NCBI GenBank assembly: GCA_030146405.1
Contig: JASLBS010000030.1
Coordinates: 1 to 42,700, forward strand
Direction of reading: 5' to 3'
DNA length: 42,700 bases
From: Arthrobacter sp.
Lineage (GTDB): Bacteria; Actinomycetota; Actinomycetes; Actinomycetales; Micrococcaceae
Shown in pieces: positions 16,801-25,442 of the stretch (positions are counted from its first letter, which is position 1; each line of letters starts with the position of its first letter). The notes under the pieces were generated by a model that was given only the letters and a program-made list of their open reading frames with translations, was not told the origin of the DNA and searched no databases. A program made the translations under genes and the position numbers.

Positions 16801-17622
16801 TCAGGCGCGGGCCCTCGCCAGGATGCTCCGCGCATGCCGGAGGATCGGTTCGTCCACCATGCGCCCCTCGTAGGCGAACACGCCCCGTTCCCCCTCGGCG
16901 GCGGCGAGCAGCCGGCGTGCGCCCTCCACCTCGTCCTCGGCGGGGGCGAAGGCCGCGCGGATGACCGCCACCTGGCTCGGGTGGATGCACGCCTTCGCCG
17001 CGAATCCGGACGCCGCGGCGTCGGACGCCTCCGCCGCGTGCCCCTCGGCGTCCTGGATGTCCACGTGCACGGCGTCGATACACGCCCTGCCCGCGGCGCC
17101 GGCAGCGAGCAGCACCTGCGAGCGCGCCTGGAGCGCCACGGCGCGGTAGGTGCCCTGGGGCGTCCGGCTCGACGTGCCGCCGAGCGAGGCCACGAGATCC
17201 TCCGCGCCCCACATCAGCGCCGTCACGCCGTCGGCACCGGCGATCTCGGAGGCGTGCACCACACCGCGCGCCGTCTCACACAGCGCGATCACCGCCACGT
17301 CGCCGAGCTGCCTGCGGACCGCGGCGATGTGCTCGGCGGACTCGGTCTTGGCCAGCATCACCGTGCGGTACTCGGTGCGGGCGAGGGCCTCGCAGTCCAG
17401 GACGAAGTCCGGGGTGCCGACGGCGTTGATCCGCACCACGGTGCGGGCGGGATCCAGCCGGGTTCCGATGAGCGCCTGACGGGCCAGGACCTTCGCGGCG
17501 GGTGCGACGGCGTCCTCGAGATCGAGGATGACGGTGTCCGAGCGGTCCGCGGCCTTGCGGTACCGCTCGGGCCGATCGGCGGGGCAGAAGAGGAGGGCTG
17601 GGCCGAGGAGGACGGCGTTCAT
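16801..17622 (-). CDS. citE: CitE-like HpcH/HpaI aldolase (CoA-ester lyase)
   Basis: 273 aa, TIM-barrel lyase of the CitE-like group. LLFCPADRPERY at 10-21, DLEDAVAP (34-41; acidic metal ligands), MLAKTES, and DIQDAEG with AAKACIHPSQ near the C-terminus. No CitD or CitF genes are nearby, so it is not citrate lyase. The M. tuberculosis counterpart in a similar cluster (Rv2498c) cleaves beta-hydroxyacyl-CoAs including (R)-HMG-CoA, which would complete leucine breakdown to acetyl-CoA plus acetoacetate; that role here is inferred from synteny. ATG start overlaps the MaoC stop as ATGA. Last gene of the operon. Confidence 0.85.
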   Translation of the reverse strand: MNAVLLGPALLFCPADRPERYRKAADRSDTVILDLEDAVAPAAKVLARQALIGTRLDPARTVVRINAVGTPDFVLDCEALARTEYRTVMLAKTESAEHIAAVRRQLGDVAVIALCETARGVVHASEIAGADGVTALMWGAEDLVASLGGTSSRTPQGTYRAVALQARSQVLLAAGAAGRACIDAVHVDIQDAEGHAAEASDAAASGFAAKACIHPSQVAVIRAAFAPAEDEVEGARRLLAAAEGERGVFAYEGRMVDEPILRHARSILARARA

Positions 17623-18203
17623 GACGCGACCTGCCGGGATGCGGCGGAGGACCACATGAGCACGGACCGCGTTGCGCGTGCCACCACGTCCCCGTGCTGG
17701 TTGCGGCCCGTGTGGGACAGGGTCACGACGGCCTGGCCCGGCCGCGAGGCCGATGCCCGGATGCCGGTGATCTCGGTCTCGGTGGACAGGGTGTCCCCGT
17801 GGAAGAGGGGCTTCGGGAAGGAGACGTCGGTGAGTCCGAGCTGGGCCACGATGGTGCCCTGCGTGAGCTGGCCGACGGACTGGCCCACGAGGGTTGCGAG
17901 GGTGAGCATGGAGTTGACGAGCCGTTGCCCGAAGGGCTGACCCGCGGACCAGGCCGCGTCCAGGTGCAGGGCCTGGGTGTTCATGGTGAGCGTGGTGAAG
18001 AGTACGTTGTCGGCCTCGGTCAGGGTGCGGCCGGGGCGGTGGGCGTACACCGCTCCGATCTCGAGTTCCTCCGCGTAGAGTCCACGCTGCTCGATCACCT
18101 TCCGCTCTCGGGGCGGATCGGTCGGAGTACCAGGCGTCGGCACGTCCTCCGCGACGTCGTCGTCCCGGCCGCTGCCGGGCGCACCGGTGATCCCCCCGCT
18201 CAT
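17619..18203 (-). CDS. MaoC-like (R)-specific enoyl-CoA hydratase
   Basis: 194 aa hot-dog fold protein. After a low-complexity acidic N-terminus (1-37), the domain begins RGLYAEELEIGAVY. TEADNVLFTTLTMNTQALHLD holds the typical Asp and His catalytic positions, and SFPKPLFHGDTLSTETEI is the conserved beta-strand. Likely hydrates an unsaturated acyl-CoA; between scoB and citE, 3-methylglutaconyl-CoA is a reasonable guess by analogy with Rv2499c. Start and stop overlap both neighbours by ATGA. Final substrate unknown. Confidence 0.82.
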   Translation of the reverse strand: MSGGITGAPGSGRDDDVAEDVPTPGTPTDPPRERKVIEQRGLYAEELEIGAVYAHRPGRTLTEADNVLFTTLTMNTQALHLDAAWSAGQPFGQRLVNSMLTLATLVGQSVGQLTQGTIVAQLGLTDVSFPKPLFHGDTLSTETEITGIRASASRPGQAVVTLSHTGRNQHGDVVARATRSVLMWSSAASRQVAS

Positions 18204-18850
18204 TCCGCTGCTCCCCCGAGTGCCACGCGGAGCTGTGCCCCGGTGGCGGCGAGCACGTCCTCCACGGTCACGCCGGGCGCGGTCTCACGCAGCACGAGTC
18301 CGTCGGGGCCGACGTCGATCACGGCGAGGTCCGTGATGATCCGGTCCACGCAGGCCCTGCCCGTCAGCGGGAGCGAGCAGGACCCGAGGATCTTCGGGCG
18401 GCCCGCGCGGTCCACGTGTTCCATCATCACGATCACGCGCTTGGCCCCGAACACCAGGTCCATGGCACCGCCCATGCCCTTGACCATCTTGCCGGGAACC
18501 ATCCAGTTGGCGAGGTCCCCGTTCTGCGCCACCTCCATGGCGCCCAGCACCGCGACGTCCACGTGCCCACCGCGGATCATGCCGAAGGACACGGCGGAGT
18601 CGAAGAATGCCGCTCCCGGAGTGGCGGTGACGGTCTCCTTGCCGGCGTTGATGAGGTCCGGGTCCACGGCGTCCTCCGCGGGGTAGGGGCCCACACCCAG
18701 GATGCCGTTCTCGGAGTGGAGCACCACCTCCACGCCGTCCGGGATGTAGTTCGGGATCAGCGTGGGCATACCGATGCCGAGGTTGACGTACTGGCCGTTC
18801 TCGAGCTCCTGCGCCACCCTGGCCGCGAGTTGCTGACGGGTCAATGCCAT
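18200..18850 (-). CDS. scoB: 3-oxoacid CoA-transferase subunit B
   Basis: 216 aa, family I CoA-transferase beta subunit. The catalytic glutamate is Glu47 in HSENGILGVG, which forms the glutamyl-CoA thioester. NLGIGMPTLIPN at 23-34 and GGHVDVAVLGAMEVA are typical. Pairs with ScoA to move CoA between succinyl-CoA and acetoacetate. Two nt separate its ATG from the scoA stop. It fits the operon by activating or disposing of acetoacetate from leucine breakdown. Confidence 0.93.
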   Translation of the reverse strand: MALTRQQLAARVAQELENGQYVNLGIGMPTLIPNYIPDGVEVVLHSENGILGVGPYPAEDAVDPDLINAGKETVTATPGAAFFDSAVSFGMIRGGHVDVAVLGAMEVAQNGDLANWMVPGKMVKGMGGAMDLVFGAKRVIVMMEHVDRAGRPKILGSCSLPLTGRACVDRIITDLAVIDVGPDGLVLRETAPGVTVEDVLAATGAQLRVALGGAAE

Positions 18851-18852
18851 GG

Positions 18853-19650
18853 TCAGGCTCCTTCGGGTGCTGGAGGGCCGGTGTGCGGATCGGTTGCGCC
18901 ACCGAGCGAGACCGTGCGCTTCTCGATGCGCTTCTCCCCGTCCGGTGCGACGACGACGCGCTGCACGAAGATGCCGGGCGTGTGGATCTCGGCCGGGTCC
19001 AGCTCACCGGGTTCCACGAGCTCCTCGACCTCGGCGATCGTGATCCGGCCGGCCTGTGCGCAGAGCGGATTGAAGTTCCTGGCGGTGGCGGCGAACACCA
19101 GGTTGCCGTGGCGGTCGCCCTTCGCTGCGTGGACCAGCGCATAGTCCGGCCGGAGGGACTCCTCGAGCACGTAGTCGACGCCGTCGAACGCACGCACCTC
19201 CTTCGGGGACGATGCCACCGTCACGTTCCCCTCGGCGTCGTACCGCTGCGGCAGGCCGCCCTCACTCACCTGCGTGCCCACGCCCGCCGTGGTGTAGAAG
19301 GCGGGGATGCCCGCGCCGCCGGCACGGAGCTTCTCCGCGAGCGTGCCCTGCGGCGTGAGTTCCACCTCGAGCTCACCCGCGAGGTACTGGCGTGCGAACT
19401 CCCTGTTCTCGCCCACGTAGGAGCTGATGGTCCGGCGGATCCGGTGGTCGGACAGCAGGATGCCGAGCCCCCAGTCGTCCACGCCGCAGTTGTTGCTCAC
19501 CGTTTCGAGCTCCGCCGTGCCCTGCGCGTGCAGGGCGTCGATGAGCGCCACCGGGATGCCGCACAGGCCGAACCCGCCCACGGCGAGGGACGCCCCGTCC
19601 GGGATGTCCGCGACGGCCTCCGCCGCGCTGCCGATCACCTTGTCGATCAC
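18853..19650 (-). CDS. scoA: 3-oxoacid CoA-transferase subunit A
   Basis: 265 aa, alpha subunit. VGGFGLCGIPVALIDAL (24-40) is the CoA-binding glycine motif, with ETVSNNCGVDDWGLG and LTPQGTLAEKLRAGGAGIPAF. GTG start at 19650 with AAGGAG 6 nt upstream. A 53-bp gap separates it from the acyl-CoA dehydrogenase upstream, the largest gap in this operon, so a secondary promoter is possible though none is evident. The C-terminus has a short Pro-rich extension. Confidence 0.93.
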   Translation of the reverse strand: MIDKVIGSAAEAVADIPDGASLAVGGFGLCGIPVALIDALHAQGTAELETVSNNCGVDDWGLGILLSDHRIRRTISSYVGENREFARQYLAGELEVELTPQGTLAEKLRAGGAGIPAFYTTAGVGTQVSEGGLPQRYDAEGNVTVASSPKEVRAFDGVDYVLEESLRPDYALVHAAKGDRHGNLVFAATARNFNPLCAQAGRITIAEVEELVEPGELDPAEIHTPGIFVQRVVVAPDGEKRIEKRTVSLGGATDPHTGPPAPEGA

Positions 19651-19703
19651 TGCATCTCCTTCGGGTCGCCGTGCATCGTTCGGGCCGCGATCGGGACGAC
19701 GGC

Positions 19704-20876
19704 CTAGAGGCCGAGGTCCCTCGCGATGAGCATGAGCTGGACCTCCGTGGTCCCCTCCCCGATCTCGAGGATCTTCGAGTCACGGTAGTGCCTGGACACC
19801 ACGAATTCGTTGATGAAACCGTAGCCGCCGAAGATCTGCGTGGCATCGCGCGCGTTGTCCATCGCCGCCTCCCCCGCGACCAGCTTGGCGATGGAGGCCT
19901 GCGTCTTGAACGGCTTCCCCGCGAGCATGCGGGACGCGGCGTCGTAATAGGCCAGGCGCGCCGTATGGGCGCGGACCTGCATGCGCGCGATCTTGAACTG
20001 GATGGACTGGTAGGAACCGATGGTGCTGCCGAAGGCCGTCCGCTCCCCTGCGTAGCGGACGGACTGCTCCACGCAGCCCTGCGCGGCTCCGGTGGCCAGT
20101 GCCGCGATGGCGATCCGCCCCTCGTCGAGGATCTGCAGGAAGTTGGCGTACCCGCGGCCCCGCCCCCCGAGCAGGTTCGCTTCGGGGACGCGGACGTCCT
20201 TCAGGGTCAGCGGGTGGGTGTCCGAGGCGTTCCACCCCACCTTGTTGTAGGCCTTCTCGACGGTGAAACCCGGGGTGTCGGAGGGGACGAGGATGGTGGA
20301 GATCTCCTTCTTCACCGAGCCGTCCGGGCGTTCCGAGGTCCCGGTGACGGCGGTGACGGTGACCAGTGAGGTGATGTCGGTGCCCGAGTTCGTGATGAAC
20401 TCCTTGGTGCCGTTCACCACCCACTCGGAGCCGTTCGCGCCGTCCTCGAGCTTCGCCGTCGTCTTCGTGCCGGAAGCATCGGACCCGGCCTCCGGCTCGG
20501 TGAGGCCGAAACCGCCGAGGGCTGCACCCGAGGCGAGCGACGGCAGCCACTGCTGCTTCTGCTCCTCGGTGCCGAAGCGGTAGACGGGCATGGCGCCGAG
20601 CGAGACCCCGGCCTCGAGGGTGATCGCCACGGACTGGTCCACGCGGGCCAGCTGCTCGAGTGCCAGGCACAGGGCGAAGTAGTCGCCACCCATTCCTCCG
20701 TACTCCTCGGGGAAGGGGAGGCCGAACAGGCCCATGTCCCCCATCTGCTTGACCACCTCGTAGGGGAAGCTGTGCTCGGCGTCGTGCTTGGCCGAGACGG
20801 GTGCCACCACCTCGTCCGCGAACTCACGGACGGTGTCCACGAGGTCCTGGTATTCCTCGTCCAGTTCGAAGTTCAT
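19704..20876 (-). CDS. Acyl-CoA dehydrogenase, short/branched-chain type
   Basis: 390 aa flavoenzyme. GFGLTEPEAGSDASGTKTTA is the flavin and substrate signature, and GGYGFINEF with YRDSKILEIGEGTTEVQ forms the C-terminal signature. The probable catalytic base is Glu374 in GEGT, the MCAD/SCAD position. Isovaleryl-CoA dehydrogenases have their base elsewhere and usually Ala or Gly here, so 2-methylacyl or short straight substrates are as plausible as isovaleryl-CoA. In the Rv2495c-Rv2504c cluster the counterpart is fadE19. ATG start overlaps the biotin carboxylase stop as ATGA. Confidence 0.9.
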   Translation of the reverse strand: MNFELDEEYQDLVDTVREFADEVVAPVSAKHDAEHSFPYEVVKQMGDMGLFGLPFPEEYGGMGGDYFALCLALEQLARVDQSVAITLEAGVSLGAMPVYRFGTEEQKQQWLPSLASGAALGGFGLTEPEAGSDASGTKTTAKLEDGANGSEWVVNGTKEFITNSGTDITSLVTVTAVTGTSERPDGSVKKEISTILVPSDTPGFTVEKAYNKVGWNASDTHPLTLKDVRVPEANLLGGRGRGYANFLQILDEGRIAIAALATGAAQGCVEQSVRYAGERTAFGSTIGSYQSIQFKIARMQVRAHTARLAYYDAASRMLAGKPFKTQASIAKLVAGEAAMDNARDATQIFGGYGFINEFVVSRHYRDSKILEIGEGTTEVQLMLIARDLGL

Positions 20877-22984
20877 GCTGCGTTCCCTTCCGTGGGACCT
20901 GTTGTGGGATCGGTTGTGGAATCCGATGGTGGGTGTTGCGGTGGTGCCGGCGCGGCTTCGATGGTCGCCACCACCTGGTGGGCCTTGACGAGGTCGCCGG
21001 GCTGCAGGGACAGGCGGACGACGCCGGACAATCCGGCGGTGAGCTGGTGCTCCATCTTCATGGCCTCGATTGTCACGAGGACGTCGCCCGCCCGGACGAC
21101 GTCCTGGTCGTGCACGGCGACGGAGACGACGGTGCCCGGCATGGGGCTGTAGACCGATGGATCCGCGGCACCGTCCTTCCGCTCGATGCGCGACAACGCA
21201 GCGTCGAGCAGTTCGCGGCGTCCGGGCCTGCGCAGGCGGGCGGACCACCCGGCGTCGCAGAGCCACACCGTGTCCCCGTCCACGGCGCTCACCCGGCGTG
21301 ACCGGATGTCGTCGATCGAGACCCCGGCGCCGTCCACGCCGACCAGCACCACGGCGTCGCCATCAGCACCGGCACCCTCGCCACGGTGCTCGACGCTCGC
21401 TTCCCAGCCGCCGCGTATCCGCAGGAGCCGGACGGTCGTGGTGGCACCGGAGTGCTCGAGCACCACGGTGCGCGGGCGGGCCGCCCCGAGCCGGAATCCG
21501 TCCCCGCGATGCCACGGTGAGCCACCGGGCGGACTCGGTGCGGCCTCGACGAGGAGGACGGCGGCGAGCGCCAGGTCCTGCGGTTCCACCCGACGGAAGG
21601 CCAGGCCGGGCAGCTTCCGCTCGATCATCGTGGTGTCGAGCCGCGCGGCCCGCACGTCGCCGTCGTCGATCAGCAGGCGGAGGTACTCGAGATTGGTGTC
21701 CACGCCCAGCACCACGGTGCTCGCGAGCGCGGCGTCGAGACGGTCCAGGGCCTGCTCCCGGTCCGCGCCCAGGGCGATGACCTTCGCGAGCATCGGATCG
21801 TAGGACGACGAGACGATCCCCCCGGTCAGCAGAGAGCTGTCAACACGCACGCCTTCGCCCGAGGGCTCGGAGAGTGCCAGGACGGTGCCGGTGGAGGGGA
21901 GGAAACCCGCCTCGGGGTTCTCGGCGTAGACGCGCGCCTCCACCGCGTGCCCGGTGAGCACGACGTCGTCCTGCGCCAGTGTCAGCTGCTCGCCCGCGGC
22001 GATGCGGAGCTGCCACTCGACGAGGTCGACGCCGGTGACCAGCTCCGTGACCGGGTGCTCCACCTGCAGGCGCGTGTTCATCTCCATGAAGAAGAACTCG
22101 TCCGGAGCGGCATCGGAGACGAGGAACTCGACCGTCCCGGCCCCCGTGTAGTCGACGCTGCGCGCCGCGGCACACGCAGCGTCACCGATCCGGCGGCGGG
22201 TGACCACGTCGAGCAGTGGCGAGGGTGCCTCCTCGATGACCTTCTGGTGTCTTCGCTGCAGCGAGCACTCCCGTTCACCGAGGTGGATGACCGAGCCGTG
22301 GCCGTCCGCCAGCACCTGTACCTCGATGTGGCGGGGGCGCTCGATGAGCCGTTCGAGGAAGAGGGTGTCGTCCCCGAAGGCGCGTGCGGCGACGCGGCGG
22401 GCCGTGACCAGCGCTTCCGGCAGGTCCTCGGCCCGGTGGACCGCGTGCATTCCCTTGCCCCCGCCACCTGCGGAGGGCTTGATGAGGAGCGGGAAGCCGA
22501 CGCTACGGGCGGCCCGCAGCAGCTCGTCGTCCGTCAGCCCTGGTTCGGCGATGCCCGGGACCACCGGGACCCCCGAGGCCGCCACGTGGTTCTTGGAGCG
22601 GATCTTGTCCCCCATCACGTCGAGGGCGTGCACGGAGGGGCCGATGAAGACGATCCCTGCTTCCCCCAGGGCCTCGGCGAAGGCCGCGTTCTCGCTGAGG
22701 AAGCCGTAGCCCGGGTGGACGGCGCCCGCACCGGTGCGGCGGCAGGCTTCCACCACGGCGGGGATGGAGAGGTAGCTCTCGGCCGGAGCGGCTCCGCCGA
22801 TGCGCACAGCGAGGTCCGCCTCGAGGACGTGGCGGGCTCCGGCGTCGGCGTCGCTGTACACGGCGACCGACCGCAGTCCGAGCGCCCGGACGGAGCGGAT
22901 CACGCGGCTCGCGATCTCACCGCGGTTCGCGACGAGCACGGTGTCGAAGGGCCATGAGGTGACGGCCTGCGGCGAGGGTGTCAT
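20873..22984 (-). CDS. accA1: Acyl-CoA carboxylase alpha subunit (biotin carboxylase + BCCP)
   Basis: 703 aa. A biotin carboxylase domain starts TVLVANRGEIASRVIRS, with the ATP-grasp GGGGKGMHAV loop and FMEMNTRLQVEHPVTE. A poorly conserved bridging region follows, then a C-terminal biotinyl domain with EAMKMEH, biotin on about Lys643. Pairs with the carboxyltransferase 4 nt upstream. Likely 3-methylcrotonyl-CoA carboxylase alpha (AccA1-like, as in Mycobacterium) rather than the acetyl/propionyl enzyme. ATG 22984 is preferred; the frame stays open upstream but overlaps the carboxyltransferase gene. Confidence 0.9.
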   Translation of the reverse strand: MTPSPQAVTSWPFDTVLVANRGEIASRVIRSVRALGLRSVAVYSDADAGARHVLEADLAVRIGGAAPAESYLSIPAVVEACRRTGAGAVHPGYGFLSENAAFAEALGEAGIVFIGPSVHALDVMGDKIRSKNHVAASGVPVVPGIAEPGLTDDELLRAARSVGFPLLIKPSAGGGGKGMHAVHRAEDLPEALVTARRVAARAFGDDTLFLERLIERPRHIEVQVLADGHGSVIHLGERECSLQRRHQKVIEEAPSPLLDVVTRRRIGDAACAAARSVDYTGAGTVEFLVSDAAPDEFFFMEMNTRLQVEHPVTELVTGVDLVEWQLRIAAGEQLTLAQDDVVLTGHAVEARVYAENPEAGFLPSTGTVLALSEPSGEGVRVDSSLLTGGIVSSSYDPMLAKVIALGADREQALDRLDAALASTVVLGVDTNLEYLRLLIDDGDVRAARLDTTMIERKLPGLAFRRVEPQDLALAAVLLVEAAPSPPGGSPWHRGDGFRLGAARPRTVVLEHSGATTTVRLLRIRGGWEASVEHRGEGAGADGDAVVLVGVDGAGVSIDDIRSRRVSAVDGDTVWLCDAGWSARLRRPGRRELLDAALSRIERKDGAADPSVYSPMPGTVVSVAVHDQDVVRAGDVLVTIEAMKMEHQLTAGLSGVVRLSLQPGDLVKAHQVVATIEAAPAPPQHPPSDSTTDPTTGPTEGNAA

Positions 22985-22988
22985 CGGG

Positions 22989-24605
22989 TCACATCCGGAA
23001 GAGGCCGAAGGAGGTTTCGGGCAGGGGCGCATTGGCGCAGACGTCGAGGGCCAGGCCGAGGACGGTCCGGGTGTCGGCCGGGTCGATCACGCCGTCGTCC
23101 CACAGCCTCGCTGTCGAGTAGTAGGGATTCCCCTGCGCTTCGTACTGCTCGCGGATGGGACCCCGGAACGCCTCCTCCTCCTCGAGCTGCCAGTCCTCGC
23201 CCCGGGCGTCGAACTGGTCGCGCTTGACGGTCGCGAGGACGGACGACGCCTGGTTCCCGCCCATCACGGAGATCCGACCGGCGGGCCACATCCACAGGAA
23301 GCGGGGCGAGAAGGCACGCCCGCACATGGAGTAGTTGCCGGCGCCGAAGGAACCGCCCACCACGACGGTCAGTTTCGGCACGCGCGCGGTGGCGACGGCG
23401 GTGACCATCTTGGCACCGTTCTTCGCGATGCCGCCTGCCTCGTAGTCCCTGCCGACCATGAAGCCCGACAGGTTCTGCAGGAACACCAGGGGTACACCGC
23501 GCTGGTCGCACAGCTCGATGAAATGGGCTCCCTTGAGTGCGGATTCGCTGAACAGGACGCCGTTGTTGGCGACGATGCCCACCCGGTGGCCGGAGATCGA
23601 GGCGAAGCCCGTGACCAGGGTGGTCCCGTACTCCCGCTTGAACTCGTGGAACAGTGAGCCGTCGACGATGCGCGCGATGATCTCGCGGGCATCGTAGGAG
23701 GCGTTGACGTCCGGGGGCACGGCCCCGTAGAGCTCGTCCTCCGCCACGGCCGGTTCGAGCACCCCGACGGCCGCAGCAGGTGCCCCGGGCGTGGCTCCCG
23801 GAGGTGGCAGCGTGGCGATGATGTCGCGGACGATCTCCAGCGCATGCTGGTCGTTCTCGGCCAGGTGGTCCGTGACGCCGGAGATGCGGGAGTGCACCTC
23901 ACCGCCGCCGAGCTCCTCGGCCGTGACCACCTCACCGATCGCCGCCTTCACGAGCGGAGGACCGCCGAGGAAGATCGTGCCCTGGTTCCGGACGATCACG
24001 GTCTCGTCGCTCATGGCGGGCACATAGGCTCCGCCGGCGGTGCAGCTTCCCAGTACCGCGGCGATCTGGGGAATCTTCCGGGCGGACATGGTGGCCTGGT
24101 TGTAGAAGATCCGCCCGAAGTGGTTGCGATCCGGGAAGACCTCGTCCTGCCGCGGCAGGAACGCTCCACCGGAATCGACGAGGTAGACGCACGGCAGATT
24201 GTTCTCGAGCGCGATCTCCTGGGCGCGGAGATGCTTCTTGACCGTCATCGGGTAGTAGGTACCACCCTTGACGGTGGCGTCGTTGGAGATCACGAGCACG
24301 TGACGGCCGTGGACCAGGCCGATCCCGGCGATCACACCGGCGCCCGGGCACTCGTCGTCGTACAGACCGTTCGCGGCGAGCGGCGCGATCTCGAGGAACG
24401 GACTGCCGTCATCCAGGAGCTGGTCGATGCGCTCGCGGGGCAGGAGCTTGCCGCGGGCCACGTGCCGCTCGCGCGAGCGCTCGGGACCACCCAGGGCTGC
24501 GGTGGCGAGCCGCCGCCGGAGGTCCTCGACCAGCCCGGTCTGGGCCTCCCGGTTGGCACGGAATTCCGGTGAGAGCGGATCCACGCTCGACGTCAGAGTC
24601 TCCAT
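22989..24605 (-). CDS. accD1: Acyl-CoA carboxylase beta subunit (carboxyltransferase)
   Basis: 538 aa with two crotonase-like halves. ISNDATVKGGTYYPMTVKKH and LVDSGGAFLPRQDEVFPD in the N-half, VLGSCTAGGAYVPAMSDE for CoA binding, and VGGSFGAGNYSMCGRAFSPR in the C-half match methylcrotonyl-CoA carboxylase beta subunits. Its length is close to theirs (about 535). With accA1 it would make 3-methylglutaconyl-CoA in leucine catabolism. ATG 24605 has GAGGAAG 8 nt upstream. First gene of the operon, facing two TetR-type palindromes. Confidence 0.93.
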   Translation of the reverse strand: METLTSSVDPLSPEFRANREAQTGLVEDLRRRLATAALGGPERSRERHVARGKLLPRERIDQLLDDGSPFLEIAPLAANGLYDDECPGAGVIAGIGLVHGRHVLVISNDATVKGGTYYPMTVKKHLRAQEIALENNLPCVYLVDSGGAFLPRQDEVFPDRNHFGRIFYNQATMSARKIPQIAAVLGSCTAGGAYVPAMSDETVIVRNQGTIFLGGPPLVKAAIGEVVTAEELGGGEVHSRISGVTDHLAENDQHALEIVRDIIATLPPPGATPGAPAAAVGVLEPAVAEDELYGAVPPDVNASYDAREIIARIVDGSLFHEFKREYGTTLVTGFASISGHRVGIVANNGVLFSESALKGAHFIELCDQRGVPLVFLQNLSGFMVGRDYEAGGIAKNGAKMVTAVATARVPKLTVVVGGSFGAGNYSMCGRAFSPRFLWMWPAGRISVMGGNQASSVLATVKRDQFDARGEDWQLEEEEAFRGPIREQYEAQGNPYYSTARLWDDGVIDPADTRTVLGLALDVCANAPLPETSFGLFRM

Positions 24606-24630
24606 CGACTACTTCCTCGCACACTGTTGG

Positions 24631-24646
24631 GTTAGCGACCACTAAC
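24631..24646. promoter_or_regulatory. Operator-like palindrome, copy 1 (TetR/carboxylase operon)
   Basis: Imperfect 16-bp palindrome GTTAGCGACCACTAAC (6 of 8 positions paired), 25 bp upstream of the accD1 start. Its reverse complement differs from the second copy by two bases. Likely bound by the adjacent TetR protein. Confidence 0.7.
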
Positions 24647-24656
24647 TCAGCATCAG

Positions 24657-24672
24657 GTTAGTGGTCATTAAC
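24657..24672. promoter_or_regulatory. Operator-like palindrome, copy 2 (TetR/carboxylase operon)
   Basis: Imperfect 16-bp palindrome GTTAGTGGTCATTAAC (6 of 8 positions paired), centred 26 bp from copy 1 in the 122-bp divergent gap, 55 bp upstream of the TetR start. The spacing would allow two TetR dimers to sit over both promoters. Confidence 0.7.
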
Positions 24673-24727
24673 CCGGAAGTCCATCACAATGAGCAGGAGA
24701 ACTGCGAGCTGACGAGGAGGACCGGCC

Positions 24728-25432
24728 TTGGGAACCACCCCCACGGAGACCCGCATCACCGGCCGCAGCCTTGCGAAGGCCTCCCGGCGCGCCGCCCTGC
24801 TGGACGCCGCGGCCCAGCTGTTCGCCGAACGCGGCTACAACGGGGTGTCGATCGAGGACCTCGGCGCGGCCGCCGGGGTCAGCGGACCCGCCGTCTACCG
24901 CCACTTCACCGGCAAGCCCTCCGTGCTCTCCGCCCTGCTCACCGGCGTCAGCGAGGACCTGCTGGAGGGCGGTAGATCCGTGGCGGAGGAGGCAGCAACG
25001 CCCGAGTCCGCGCTCAGGGGCCTGATCGGCTTCCAGGTGGACTTCGCACTCGCCAATGCTGACGTGATCCGCGTACAGGATCGTGATCTCGGCGCGCTGG
25101 CGCACGATGACCAACGCACCGTCCGAACCCTGCAGCGGACGTACGTGCAGGTCTGGGTGGACCAGCTCGCGCGGTACCTCCCGGACACCGATCCGACCCT
25201 CCTCCGGCGCAAGATCCACGCCGTCTTCGGCCTCATCAACTCCACGCCCCACACGACGCACCGCGGACGCCCCGCACCCGACCTCGGGGCTTTCCGGGTC
25301 CTGCTGCAGGAGATGGCGTGGGCGGCGCTCGCCGTCGTACCGCGGAGCGGCCCTCCGGCCGATCAGCGCACGGCGCCTAGTACGCTGAATCAAGTACCGG
25401 CAGAGCCGACAGCCCTGCCGTCCACCGACTGA
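24728..25432 (+). CDS. TetR family regulator, divergent from the acyl-CoA carboxylase operon
   Basis: 234 aa. The HTH is at about 20-65 (RAALLDAAAQLFAERGYNGV, then GVSGPAVYRHFTGKPSVL). The ligand-binding C-terminal domain is followed by a disordered Ser/Pro-rich tail. The start is TTG at 24728, chosen because GAGGAGG lies about 8 nt upstream; no in-frame ATG or GTG precedes it. It likely represses the divergent operon, with an acyl-CoA intermediate as inducer (inference from position and the two shared palindromes). Confidence 0.88.
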   Translation: MGTTPTETRITGRSLAKASRRAALLDAAAQLFAERGYNGVSIEDLGAAAGVSGPAVYRHFTGKPSVLSALLTGVSEDLLEGGRSVAEEAATPESALRGLIGFQVDFALANADVIRVQDRDLGALAHDDQRTVRTLQRTYVQVWVDQLARYLPDTDPTLLRRKIHAVFGLINSTPHTTHRGRPAPDLGAFRVLLQEMAWAALAVVPRSGPPADQRTAPSTLNQVPAEPTALPSTD

Positions 25433-25442
25433 AAGTGCCGCT

